A stretch of 48,927 nt of DNA from Bacteroidales bacterium. GTDB lineage: Bacteria; Bacteroidota; Bacteroidia; Bacteroidales; UBA3824. The stretch lies in assembly GCA_017535325.1 (NCBI GenBank), contig JAFXUC010000041.1, forward strand, positions 1-48,927. The letters run 5' to 3'. This document shows positions 7,073 through 15,347 of this stretch, piece by piece. The notes beneath the pieces are model-generated. The model ran no database searches and was not told the origin of the DNA. It worked only from the letters and a program-made list of their open reading frames with translations. Position 1 is the stretch's first letter; every line of letters starts with the position of its first letter. A program made the translations under genes and the position numbers.

Positions 7073-9538
7073 ATGGATAAAACTTTCAATTCAAATGAAA
7101 GAGGAGTAGGCGGTTTTGCTGTCTGGGGCATGACCTTCGGCTGTGTTATCGGCTGGGGTGCTTTTATGATGCCGCAGTCAGACCTTATACCGAATGCAGG
7201 CGTACCGGGGACGGTTATCGGAACCGTTCTAAGTGCGCTGTACGCTGTTATTATATGTGTCAACTATTACGCCGTGGCAAAAAGGATTCCTGACGAAGGC
7301 GGCTCTTATATTTACACAAAAAAAATTATCGGCGGCGACCACGCTTTTTTGTCGGTATGGGCGTTGATTATGGCGTATATGTCGGTGCTTTGGTCAAACA
7401 TGACGGCGGTTTCGCTGTTTGCAAAACATCTTTTCGGCGGCGTTTTGCAATGGGGACAACTCTATAATATTGCCGGATACGATGTCTATTTGGGTGAAAT
7501 AATTGTTTCGCTTATAATTTTAACAATATTCGGACTATTAGCGGGTTACAGACATATTTCGGCGATGATTGTTTTATCAATTCTATCAAGCATACTTTTT
7601 TTGTCGGTTGTGATATTGTTTGTAGGGATTTTGATAAATTCGGCAGACGAGGCGGGCGGATTAATAGAAAATGCCTTTTCGGGAGATGGTCCGAAGATTT
7701 CTAAAATTTTGGGTGTTACGCTGATTGCACCGTGGTTTTTTGTCGGTTTTGAAACCGTAACGCATATCGGCGGCAAAATCAACACGACTATAAAGAAAAC
7801 TTATCTTTGGACGGGTGCAGCGATTATTTGCGGCATGATAGTCTACATTATGACCACCCTGATTTCTTCAAAAGGCATACCCGAAGGCAGCGACGCCGGA
7901 ATAGTGATACTTTACAACGCTGAAAAATACATGGGAAAATTCGGCGTAGTGCTGGTTTCATTGGCTGTTATGTCAACGCTTCTGACAAGTGTTACAGGTT
8001 TTTACAAGGCAACGGCAAGGCTTTTCAAAGTTATGGCTGACGACGGAATACTGCCGGAGAAATATTCCAAGACCGACGAAAGAGGCGTGCCGGTAAAAGC
8101 GGTAAACCTTATTATGTTTTTGTCGGTTCCCGTGATATTTTTAGGACGGACGGCAATAGGCTGGGTGGTTGACATAGCGACGCTGTGCGTTTCGGTGGTG
8201 TATGCGTACATTTCGGTTTGCGCTTATAAATCAGCGGATTACAGAAGAGAAAAAGTCTGGGCGGTTTTGGGCGCGGCAATCTCCGTCATAATGTTTATGT
8301 CGATGATAGTCCCGAACCTGATGTCGGAAACAATGCTTGCAAAAGAGGCATATATAATTCTAACGGTTTGGTCGCTTGTTGGAATGTGTTATTACCATTA
8401 TGTTTTTAAACATGACACTGCGGGAAATTTCGGAAAATCAACCGTCATGTGGCTTGTAATGATTTTCATTCTGTTTTTCTCGACGATAATGTGGAACGAT
8501 TTCAGCCTTCAACATTCCTTGGAAAACAGTTTTGACAAGCAGACCATACACACTCTGATTATGCGGGACGGTCTGATACAGATGGCTGTTGTGGTGATTG
8601 CGCTGTTCTGTCTTTTCAGCCTTTTTACGCTGATGCTGAAACGCGAGCACGAAATCATCGAAAAATTTACCGAGTCGGAAGAAATGCGCAAGGAAACCGT
8701 TACCGAAAACGTGCTTCTTGCCGATTTCAACAGCGTTCTTGTAACACAAAAGGCTGAGGTCGAAATCGAAAAAAAGAAAATCGAAAAGCAGAAAACCCAA
8801 ATTCAGTCGTCAATCAATTATGCGTACACCATTCAAAATGCGCTGCTTACGCCGAAGAACAAAATTAAAGAGATTTTTCCAGACCATTTTTTGTTTTATC
8901 AGCCAAGAAGTGTTGTCAGCGGCGACTTTTACTGGATGGACGTATTCGGCGACTACAAAGTCTGCATAATCGGCGACTGCACGGGACACGGCGTGCCGGG
9001 CGGTTTTATGTCGATGCTCGGAATTGCAAACCTCAACTACATAGTCGGACAGGAACTCTCTCCCGACATGATTCTCAACAAGTTGCGCACGGCAATCATC
9101 AACAGTCTCAGACAGCAAAAAGCCCTCAACCGGGACGGAATCGACGCGATTGTGTACGTTATCAACGAAAAAGAAATGACCCTCTCTTACGCAGGCGCAA
9201 ACAATCCGCTGATTATTATCCGCGGCAATGAGGTAAAAGTTTTGAAAGCCGACAAAATGCCCGTCGGAATTTTTGTAAAGGAAAGACCGTTTACAAAACA
9301 GGTGGTAAAAATCGAAAAAGGCGACTGTATTTACGCATTTTCAGACGGCTACCAAGACCAGTTGAACTACGACACGAAACAAAAATTTTTGAGTTACAAC
9401 CTCCGGAAAAAACTGCTTGAAATCCACTCCGAGCCTATGGAAGAGCAAAAAGAAACACTTATAAAAATATTCGAGGCATGGAGAGGCCCGAAAGAAAAAC
9501 AAGTGGACGATGTTCTCGTATTCGGTGTAAGAATTTAA
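7073..9538 (+). CDS. APC-superfamily permease fused to a SpoIIE/PP2C-type phosphatase
   Basis: This is an 821-residue two-part protein. Residues about 10-430 look like an amino acid/polyamine/organocation permease: an unwound-helix-like FGCVIGWGAFMMP in helix 1, DEGGSYIYTKK after helix 2, and about twelve helices. Two further helices (about 455-475 and 500-525) lead into a charged coiled coil (about 540-590, rich in E/K/I). The C-terminal 230 residues are a SpoIIE-like PP2C phosphatase whose metal-binding acidic positions are present: D618 in GDFYWMD, D635 in GDCTGHGVPGG, D758 in SDGYQDQ and D812/D813 in VDDVLV. Transport or substrate binding could therefore be coupled to dephosphorylation of a cytoplasmic partner such as an anti-anti-sigma factor. 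ATG 7073 is preferred over an upstream in-frame TTG at 7037. No anti-sigma or STAS gene is in the window. Confidence 0.9.
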   Translation: MDKTFNSNERGVGGFAVWGMTFGCVIGWGAFMMPQSDLIPNAGVPGTVIGTVLSALYAVIICVNYYAVAKRIPDEGGSYIYTKKIIGGDHAFLSVWALIMAYMSVLWSNMTAVSLFAKHLFGGVLQWGQLYNIAGYDVYLGEIIVSLIILTIFGLLAGYRHISAMIVLSILSSILFLSVVILFVGILINSADEAGGLIENAFSGDGPKISKILGVTLIAPWFFVGFETVTHIGGKINTTIKKTYLWTGAAIICGMIVYIMTTLISSKGIPEGSDAGIVILYNAEKYMGKFGVVLVSLAVMSTLLTSVTGFYKATARLFKVMADDGILPEKYSKTDERGVPVKAVNLIMFLSVPVIFLGRTAIGWVVDIATLCVSVVYAYISVCAYKSADYRREKVWAVLGAAISVIMFMSMIVPNLMSETMLAKEAYIILTVWSLVGMCYYHYVFKHDTAGNFGKSTVMWLVMIFILFFSTIMWNDFSLQHSLENSFDKQTIHTLIMRDGLIQMAVVVIALFCLFSLFTLMLKREHEIIEKFTESEEMRKETVTENVLLADFNSVLVTQKAEVEIEKKKIEKQKTQIQSSINYAYTIQNALLTPKNKIKEIFPDHFLFYQPRSVVSGDFYWMDVFGDYKVCIIGDCTGHGVPGGFMSMLGIANLNYIVGQELSPDMILNKLRTAIINSLRQQKALNRDGIDAIVYVINEKEMTLSYAGANNPLIIIRGNEVKVLKADKMPVGIFVKERPFTKQVVKIEKGDCIYAFSDGYQDQLNYDTKQKFLSYNLRKKLLEIHSEPMEEQKETLIKIFEAWRGPKEKQVDDVLVFGVRI

Positions 9539-9661
9539 CGAAATAAAACATTTTGTAAAAAAAAGATGTAAAAAATTCGCCAACAATTTTAAAAATGGTA
9601 TATATTTTGTATTTTTTTATCTGTAAAATATTAAATAAACCATTTAAAATAGGAAAAAATT

Positions 9662-9862
9662 ATGGAGAACACAATCAGGGTAGAGAGGGCTAAGAAAAAA
9701 ATAACTCAGGCTGAGTTGGCGGAAAGAGTTGACGTTTCCCGTCAGACGATTCACGCTATTGAAACGGGAAAATTCATTCCTTCAACCGTTTTGGCTTTGA
9801 AAATCGCAAGATATTTCAAAGTAAGGCTTGAAGATATTTTCAAACTCGAAGAAAACGACTGA
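9662..9862 (+). CDS. Small XRE-family HTH transcriptional regulator
   Basis: This 66-residue protein is almost entirely a Cro/CI-type helix-turn-helix: VERAKKKITQAELAERVDVS, then RQTIHAIETGKFIPST and LALKIARYFKVRLEDIF. It lacks any sensor domain. Proteins of this size (YozG-like) usually bind short palindromes as dimers and often control a neighbouring or own gene. It is monocistronic here, with its own A/T-rich leader and a strong terminator shortly downstream. Target unknown. Confidence 0.9.
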   Translation: MENTIRVERAKKKITQAELAERVDVSRQTIHAIETGKFIPSTVLALKIARYFKVRLEDIFKLEEND

Positions 9863-9900
9863 TTTTTTTTCTCAGTCATAAAAAAAATCTGTTTTTTTTG

Positions 9901-9940
9901 AAAAATGCGTTCCGTCTTTTGTTGTACGGAACGCATTTTT
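9901..9940. terminator. Intrinsic terminator, 15-bp perfect stem
   Basis: Arms at 9901-9915 and 9926-9940 pair perfectly (AAAAATGCGTTCCGT with its complement) around a 10-nt loop. The stem has a GC core with A's on one side and T's on the other, so it can act in both orientations. It ends transcription of the XRE gene. Confidence 0.9.
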
Positions 9941-9952
9941 TATGTATTTTTG
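9922..9952 (+). promoter_or_regulatory. Promoter of the lipoprotein gene, embedded in a terminator
   Basis: TTG at 9922-9924, a 20-nt spacer and TATTTTTG at 9945-9952 match the Bacteroidota promoter. The -33 box sits in the loop of the preceding terminator hairpin and the spacer covers the descending arm. It is followed 34 nt later by the lipoprotein ATG. Confidence 0.65.
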
Positions 9953-9985
9953 GCGGAAAATTACTTTAAAAAAAATATTTTTGTT

Positions 9986-10510
9986 ATGAAAAACCTGTTT
10001 TTTATAACCGTTTTACTGCTGGTGTTTTCCTCCTGTTTCAGGACTCACGCAAAATCCCAGGAAGAAATCGAAGAGGCTCAGTTGCGCGACTCGCTGCGCA
10101 TGGACTCGGTCAACAAGCGCAGAAACACGCCCGATACGGCAACAGTTTCGTTTCAGAGGGCAAACGTCTGCGACTCTCAGCTCATGATAGTTTTTGACCG
10201 CATAAAAGTGCTTTCGGGCGACGAGGCGGCGGAATACGCCCTGAGACACAAACGTTTCGGCAACAACCTCAATGTCATTGTCAACAAAGAAGTTACGCTC
10301 GAAACCCTGCCGATAAGAGAAGACGTGCCGGTGTATGTTTTCAAGAAAAATTTTTACAACTGCGACACCTTAAAAGACGGCAACGAATACATAAAAACCG
10401 ACTTGTCAGCCTTTTCCCGCGACAAAAACATCTTCTCAGCAGACCAACTTATGGAAATAATCATACTGCACAGAAGCATAGTTTATGTAAAACAAAAGGA
10501 ACTTGAATAA
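9986..10510 (+). CDS. Lipoprotein of unknown function
   Basis: This 174-residue protein has a clear lipoprotein signal (MKNLFFITVLLLVFSSC). The mature part begins with a charged stretch rich in E, R and D (about residues 25-50), followed by a mixed alpha/beta region with no family I recognise; two further cysteines occur (in NVCDS and FYNCDT). An upstream in-frame ATG at 9905 lies within the terminator stem and upstream of the promoter, so it is not the start. The gene stands alone between a terminator and the sigma54-activator promoter. Confidence 0.75.
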   Translation: MKNLFFITVLLLVFSSCFRTHAKSQEEIEEAQLRDSLRMDSVNKRRNTPDTATVSFQRANVCDSQLMIVFDRIKVLSGDEAAEYALRHKRFGNNLNVIVNKEVTLETLPIREDVPVYVFKKNFYNCDTLKDGNEYIKTDLSAFSRDKNIFSADQLMEIIILHRSIVYVKQKELE

Positions 10511-10549
10511 TTTTTTTGAAAAAAATTTATTTTTATAAAATAATTTGAC

Positions 10550-10557
10550 TAATTTTG
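10550..10557 (+). promoter_or_regulatory. -7 element before the sigma54-activator gene (TAATTTTG)
   Basis: TAATTTTG fits TAnnTTTG and lies 30 nt before ATG 10588. A well-spaced TTG at -33 is not seen, so strength is uncertain. It probably starts the transcript running into lptE, the TPR gene and secG. Confidence 0.55.
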
Positions 10558-10587
10558 TACCTTGAAAAAAAGTATAATTCTTTTGTA

Positions 10588-11877
10588 ATGGAACTTCAAA
10601 GCATAAAACAGCGGTTTGGCATTATCGGCAACAATCCCGAACTCAACAGAGCCTTGGATATTGCCGCTCAGGTTGCCCCTACCGACATATCCGTACTTGT
10701 TATCGGCGAGTCGGGCGTCGGCAAGGAACACATACCGCAGGTGATTCACGCTTTGAGCAGCCGCAAACACGGACCGTACATAGCGGTAAACTGCGGCGCA
10801 ATTCCGGAGGGAACCATCGACAGCGAACTTTTCGGACACGAAAAAGGCTCGTTTACCGGCGCAAACGACACCCGCAAAGGCTATTTTGAGGTGGCGGACA
10901 AAGGTACGATTTTTTTGGACGAGGTTGCCGAGTTGCCGCTCAGCACCCAGGTAAGACTGCTGAGGGTACTTGAAAGCAAAGAATTTATGAAAGTCGGTTC
11001 GAGCAAAGTGCAGAAAACCGATGTCAGGGTTGTGGCGGCAACCAACGTCAACATGACAAAAGCCGTAAAAGACGGACGTTTCCGCGAAGACCTCTATTAC
11101 AGGCTCAACACGGTGCAGATAAACATGCCGCCGCTGAGAGAAAGAGGCAACGACATTGTGCTGCTTTTCAGAAAGTTTGCTTCTGATTTTGCAGAACGTT
11201 ACAACATGCCGGTTATAAGGCTGACGGAAGACGCGCAGCATATCGTTTCGTCTTATCACTGGCCCGGAAACGTAAGACAGTTGAGAAACGTTACGGAACA
11301 GATTTCGATAATAGAAGAGCAAAGGGAAATCACCGGCAGCATTATCGAAAAATATCTTCCTGATTTTCAGACTGAAAAACACCCCGCAATAGTGGCGGCG
11401 ACCGGCAGTCAGAACACGGGGACAACTTCGGAAGACGCTTTTGCCTCCGACAGGGAGATAATATATAAGGTGTTGTTTGACATCAAAACCGACATAGCAA
11501 ACCTGCGCAAGGAAATTCACCAGATGACAGGCGGCGGAATACGGCATATTGAGAAAAACAACGCTGCCGAGGCTTATAATATTGAGGAGGTTCAGTATAC
11601 GCCCGACGATGTTATGACCACGATAAACCGTCCGATTGTAACGCCGGTACACAAAGAGACAAGCGTAATACACGGCAGCGAACTTCATAACAACAGCAAT
11701 ATTATTGACACTGAGGAATTTACCGACGACAACTTGTCGCTTATGGACTCGGAGTATCTCCTGATACAAAAAGCCTTGGAAAAACACGAAGGCAAAAGGA
11801 AAGCGGCGGCAAAAGAACTCGGAATTTCCGAACGCACGTTGTACAGAAAACTCAAAGAATACAATATCAGCAAATGA
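10588..11877 (+). CDS. Sigma54-dependent transcriptional activator lacking a receiver domain
   Basis: This 429-residue bacterial enhancer-binding protein starts directly with the AAA+ domain. Walker A is GESGVGKE (K46), the sigma54-contact loop is GSFTGA (87-92, Ser in place of the usual first Ala), Walker B is GTIFLDEVAEL, and RFREDLYYRLN plus PPLRERGNDI are present. A linker of about 130 residues (about 255-385) separates it from a C-terminal Fis-type HTH (EGKRKAAAKELGISERTLYR). With no N-terminal sensor it must be controlled by the linker, by a partner, or by its amount. Its stop overlaps the lptE start by 4 nt, and the same neighbourhood (activator, LptE, TPR protein, SecG) is a familiar Bacteroidales arrangement. 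Confidence 0.92.
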   Translation: MELQSIKQRFGIIGNNPELNRALDIAAQVAPTDISVLVIGESGVGKEHIPQVIHALSSRKHGPYIAVNCGAIPEGTIDSELFGHEKGSFTGANDTRKGYFEVADKGTIFLDEVAELPLSTQVRLLRVLESKEFMKVGSSKVQKTDVRVVAATNVNMTKAVKDGRFREDLYYRLNTVQINMPPLRERGNDIVLLFRKFASDFAERYNMPVIRLTEDAQHIVSSYHWPGNVRQLRNVTEQISIIEEQREITGSIIEKYLPDFQTEKHPAIVAATGSQNTGTTSEDAFASDREIIYKVLFDIKTDIANLRKEIHQMTGGGIRHIEKNNAAEAYNIEEVQYTPDDVMTTINRPIVTPVHKETSVIHGSELHNNSNIIDTEEFTDDNLSLMDSEYLLIQKALEKHEGKRKAAAKELGISERTLYRKLKEYNISK

Positions 11878-12380
11878 CAAGGAGAATTTGCATATTATTA
11901 ATATTGCTGACGGCGGTGCTTTCGTTTCAGGGCTGCGGGATTTACTCGTTTACTGGTGCGTCTTACGGCACGGCAAAAACGGTTTCGGTGGATTATTTTC
12001 AAAACCGCTCAACGTATGTAAACGCCGATTTGAGCAACACGATAACGGAGGCGTTGAAAGACAGGTTTGTCAGCCAGACGCCGCTGACTCTCGTAAAATC
12101 GGGAGGCGATTTGCATTTTGAAGGCACTATAACGGGTTACGCCATCAGTTCGGTAGGCATCAAGTCGGGTGAGACCGCAAGTCTCAACCGCCTGACCATA
12201 ACGCTGAAAGTAACCTTTACAAACGAAACTGCACCCGAAAACGATTTCGACAAGTCGTATACAAGATACTCTGACTACGATGTGTCAAGTTCGTTCAACT
12301 CGGTGGAGAGTTCGTTGGTGGAAGAAATAACCAAGCAGTTGATTGACGATATTTTCAACGATTCGGTTGTCAACTGGTAA
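11874..12380 (+). CDS. lptE: LptE-family LPS-assembly lipoprotein
   Basis: This 168-residue lipoprotein has signal and lipobox-like FQGC followed by GIYSFTGAS, the N-terminal pattern of Bacteroidota LptE. The rest fits the family: TVSVDYFQNRSTYVN, then DRFVSQTPLTLV, GDLHFEGTITGY and a closing helix VEEITKQLIDDIFND. LptE plugs the LptD barrel in the outer membrane and helps insert lipopolysaccharide. The ATGA overlap with the upstream activator indicates translational coupling. No lptD is in the window. Confidence 0.88.
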   Translation: MTRRICILLILLTAVLSFQGCGIYSFTGASYGTAKTVSVDYFQNRSTYVNADLSNTITEALKDRFVSQTPLTLVKSGGDLHFEGTITGYAISSVGIKSGETASLNRLTITLKVTFTNETAPENDFDKSYTRYSDYDVSSSFNSVESSLVEEITKQLIDDIFNDSVVNW

Positions 12381-12434
12381 ACAAATATTAAAGAAAAGTA
12401 CAAGGAATAATAAATAAAAAAAACTCTGCTTATT

Positions 12435-13892
12435 ATGATTAGTTCAAAACAATTTTTTAAATACCTGCAAGAGCCGGAACAACTTACCGACAGTTCGGTT
12501 GTTGAAATGGAGCAGTTGATAAAACAATTCCCGTTTTTTCAGACGGCGCATCTTTTGTATTTGCAGTCGCTGAAAAAAATCAACAAGAAACTTGTCAGGG
12601 AAAAACTGCCGGTGGAATCGCTTTTTGTAGCCGACAGAAAAATCCTCTACCCGCTCTTAAACGACGAACCACAGCCCGCAGCAGCACCGAAGGCGGAAGT
12701 TAAGACAGAAGTCAAGACCGAAATCAAAACGGAAACCGTAACAACCGAAAACAAGCCGGAGGAAAAAGTAAAGGCTGAGGTAAAAACAGAGGAAAAGAAA
12801 ATTGAAAAAGTAGAGATTAAGAAAGAAGAACCCAAAAAAGAAGAGGTCAAAAAAGAAGAAACTAAAAAAGTAGAGGTTAAAAAAGAAGAACCTAAAAAAG
12901 AAGAACCCAAAGTTGAAGTAAAAAAACTCACACACGAAGAGCGCAAAGTCAACCACGAACAACTCGTGAAAGACTTTTTCGGTGAAAAAGAAGACGGCAA
13001 CTACACAACCGTTGCGACCAACATCGCGGAAGACGGTTCAATAAAATCAGCCGCCGCCAACTTCGCCAAAGACGAAAATGTCAACCAGGCAGTTGTTGTC
13101 GGTGCTAAAAAAGAACCCGAAAAACCGGTTGAAGTAAGAAAAGTCGAGGTCAAAACCGTAGAGGTGAAGAAAGAAGAACCGAAGGTTGAGGTAAAAAAAG
13201 AAGAACCGAAACCCGAAGTCAAGAAAGAAGAACCGAAAGTTGAAGTAAAAACAGAGTCAAAAAACAATATTTTGGACAAAATTGCCTCTTTGAGAAAAGA
13301 GAAAGAAGAGGTTAAAAAAGAGATAGAAAAAGCAAAAGAAGCCGAAGTTGCGGCTCAGGCAGCGGCTGAAAAAGCAGCAGCAGAAAAGGCAGCGGCGGCA
13401 GCGGCAACCGTTACAACAACGACTACTACAACAACAGTTGTTACGGAAACCGTTACGACAACAGTGAAAGAAGAAGAAAAACAAGAAAAGCCCGAAGAGA
13501 AAAAAGAAGAGAAAAAAGAACTCTCGGCTGCTGAAAAACTGTTGGCAAAACTGAAAAAGAACTATCCGACCGAAGACAACAAGACGGATACAAAAACAGA
13601 AACTGTTGTTACGGAAGTAAAAACCGACAACAATACTTCGCTTATTGACAAGTTTTTGCAGGATTCGCCGCATTTGGACAGAAACAAAGAAGTTGCCGCA
13701 GGTGATATGGGTCAGGATTCCATAAAACAGCCGGAACTCGCGTCGGAAAAACTCGCTAAAATATACATAACGCAAAAACTTTTTGACAAAGCAATTGCAA
13801 GTTATACGAAACTTGTGAAGGACTATCCCGACAAGAGCGAATATTTCAACGCAAAAATAAAGGAAATAGAAAATTTGAAAAATAATCAATAA
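12435..13892 (+). CDS. Lysine/glutamate-rich protein with C-terminal TPR
   Basis: This 485-residue protein has three parts. The first 80 residues are a compact helical region (FKYLQEPEQLTDSSVVEMEQ) seen at the same place in Bacteroidales lptE-secG loci. The middle (about 85-380) is low complexity: repeated KKEEPKVEVK-type units, an Ala-rich helix near 310-330 and a Thr/Val tract near 330-345, resembling the rigid linkers of TolA/TonB. The end (about 430-485) is a tetratricopeptide-like helical pair (ASEKLAKIYITQKLFDKAIA, then SYTKLVKDYPDKSEYF). No signal peptide or transmembrane helix is seen, so it is probably cytoplasmic. It follows lptE by 54 nt and precedes secG by 6 nt; function unknown. 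Confidence 0.8.
   Translation: MISSKQFFKYLQEPEQLTDSSVVEMEQLIKQFPFFQTAHLLYLQSLKKINKKLVREKLPVESLFVADRKILYPLLNDEPQPAAAPKAEVKTEVKTEIKTETVTTENKPEEKVKAEVKTEEKKIEKVEIKKEEPKKEEVKKEETKKVEVKKEEPKKEEPKVEVKKLTHEERKVNHEQLVKDFFGEKEDGNYTTVATNIAEDGSIKSAAANFAKDENVNQAVVVGAKKEPEKPVEVRKVEVKTVEVKKEEPKVEVKKEEPKPEVKKEEPKVEVKTESKNNILDKIASLRKEKEEVKKEIEKAKEAEVAAQAAAEKAAAEKAAAAAATVTTTTTTTTVVTETVTTTVKEEEKQEKPEEKKEEKKELSAAEKLLAKLKKNYPTEDNKTDTKTETVVTEVKTDNNTSLIDKFLQDSPHLDRNKEVAAGDMGQDSIKQPELASEKLAKIYITQKLFDKAIASYTKLVKDYPDKSEYFNAKIKEIENLKNNQ
12690..13260 (+). repeat. Degenerate K/E/P/V coding repeats
   Basis: Short purine-rich units encoding variants of KKEEPKVEV and KTEVKTE are tandemly repeated at about 12690-12925 and 13120-13260, separated by a non-repetitive stretch. 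Such units can change number by slippage without breaking the frame when the unit is a multiple of three. Confidence 0.7.
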
Positions 13893-13898
13893 TAAATC

Positions 13899-14231
13899 AT
13901 GTATACAACGTTAATAGTATTAATCGTAATCGCAGCCGTATTGTTAGTGTTAATAGTATTGGTTCAGAACAGCAAAGGCGGCGGCTTGGCATCAGATTTG
14001 AGTGCGGGCACACAATTTGGAGGAGTTGCAGAGCAAAAAAGCAAACTTGAAACTTACACTTGGGGCTTGGTAATCGCCATTGCCGTTTTAAGCATCATAG
14101 CAAGCGTAAGCGGAGGCAGCAACGTAAAACAAAGCAATCAGGATTCGGGCGTTAAACAGATTTTGAACAGTCAGAACACAGTTCCGGCTATACCCCAGAC
14201 TCCGTCGTTGCAAAACGCACCCGCAAATTAA
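13899..14231 (+). CDS. secG: Preprotein translocase subunit SecG
   Basis: This 110-residue protein has two transmembrane helices (about 2-22 and 53-72) joined by the SecG-type loop NSKGGGLASDLSAGTQFGG. SecG is the accessory subunit of the SecYEG channel in the inner membrane. The C-terminal tail (after residue 75) is polar, rich in Q, N and P. It is the last gene of the activator-lptE-TPR run and is followed by a terminator. Confidence 0.95.
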   Translation: MYTTLIVLIVIAAVLLVLIVLVQNSKGGGLASDLSAGTQFGGVAEQKSKLETYTWGLVIAIAVLSIIASVSGGSNVKQSNQDSGVKQILNSQNTVPAIPQTPSLQNAPAN

Positions 14232-14260
14232 GAATGTAATACAAACTTAATTTTTTTCAG

Positions 14261-14302
14261 GGTTTATCCGTTCCTTTAACGGAAACGGATAAGCCTTTTT
14301 TA
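14261..14302 (+). terminator. Intrinsic terminator after secG
   Basis: GGTTTATCCGTT pairs with AACGGATAAGCC (one G-T pair) around a short loop and is followed by a T-rich tract from 14296. It closes the activator-lptE-TPR-secG transcript. Confidence 0.85.
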
Positions 14303-14312
14303 TTTTGTCATT

Positions 14313-15347
14313 ATGAAAAATCTTCTATTAACACTTCTTCTGTTGGCAGCCGTATCCTGCGCCGAAAATCAGGAGCCGAAAGAAAATTCCGTTTATTTTT
14401 GGAAAACGGTATACAAAAACGACAGCACCGAAAATGATTTTTTGACCCGGCACCAAATCAAAAAAATATATATGCGGTATTTTGACGTAATTGTTGACAA
14501 AAAAACGCAAAAGCCCAAACCCAACGCCACAATCACTTTCAAAGACCACCCGAAAGAAGACATAGAAATAATTCCGACCGTTTTTATAACGGAAAACTGT
14601 ATTCAAAAAAATCTCGACACGCTTTACAAAACGCTGGCGGACAGAATTTTTCAAATCAACAAAACACACAAAATCCCTCAGGCAAAAGAAATTCAGATAG
14701 ACTGCGATTTTACGGCAAAAAGTATGAAAAAATATTATAATTTTTTATCTTTGCTGAAAAATTACCTCAAAGAAAAGGACATAAAACTCTCCGTAACGGT
14801 AAGGCTCCACCAACTTTCGATGGAAGTTCCGCCTTGCGATTACGGCGTGTTAATGCTTTACAACACAGGTAATTACAGAGACAAAACGTGCGAAAATCCG
14901 ATTCTCGGTTTTAAGGAAGTAAAGCCGTATTTGAAACATTTGAAAAAATACCGTCTGAAAATGCGGACTGCGCTGCCGAATTTCAAATGGCAGATACTTT
15001 TCGGCAAAAACGGTTTCAAAAACATCGTTTACAATCAGGACCTCTCGGACAGCACTTTGTTTCAAAAAGCGGGCGACGGCGTTTTCAGGGTTATCCGCTC
15101 AAAGGACATTCCCGTCTACATCAGCACGGAGGCTTTTAACGTGATGATGTCGATTTCGGACACGGTTTACGAAAAAAAAGCCGATTTTAAGGAAATCGAA
15201 AAAGTAATGACGGAGATTGCCGCAATAAAAAAGGACGTATTAAACAACACAATAATTTACGATTTGAACTCAAACAATATTAACAATTTAACTATTAAAG
15301 AATATGAAAAGATTTTTAATTTTGATGACGGCGGTGCTGCTTTCTAA
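14313..15347 (+). CDS. Lipoprotein of unknown function, possibly DUF3142-like
   Basis: This 344-residue protein has lipobox AVSC at residue 16. The mature part has the pattern IYMRYFDVIVDK, then IQIDCDFTAKSMKKYYNFL and IKLSVTVRLHQL, then GVLMLYNTG, which resembles the TIM-barrel-like DUF3142 proteins (an acidic Asp strand followed by a strand of the LSVT type). If so it may act on a polysaccharide in the periplasm, but no catalytic pair is certain. Its last 44 nt overlap the start of the next gene, so the two are probably made together. Confidence 0.65.
   Translation: MKNLLLTLLLLAAVSCAENQEPKENSVYFWKTVYKNDSTENDFLTRHQIKKIYMRYFDVIVDKKTQKPKPNATITFKDHPKEDIEIIPTVFITENCIQKNLDTLYKTLADRIFQINKTHKIPQAKEIQIDCDFTAKSMKKYYNFLSLLKNYLKEKDIKLSVTVRLHQLSMEVPPCDYGVLMLYNTGNYRDKTCENPILGFKEVKPYLKHLKKYRLKMRTALPNFKWQILFGKNGFKNIVYNQDLSDSTLFQKAGDGVFRVIRSKDIPVYISTEAFNVMMSISDTVYEKKADFKEIEKVMTEIAAIKKDVLNNTIIYDLNSNNINNLTIKEYEKIFNFDDGGAAF

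Noticed and set aside
10549..11880. 443-codon open frame on the minus strand
   Set aside because: It is the exact antisense of the sigma54-activator gene, whose motifs are unmistakable; its translation is F/V/Y-rich with no domain.
12647..13000. S/F-rich minus-strand frame resembling a low-complexity protein
   Set aside because: It is the complement of the same K/E repeat region, with no start context.
13257..13889. 210-codon minus-strand frame, very rich in F and C
   Set aside because: It is antisense to the K/E-rich repeats of the TPR protein; such purine-rich repeats always give long antisense frames.
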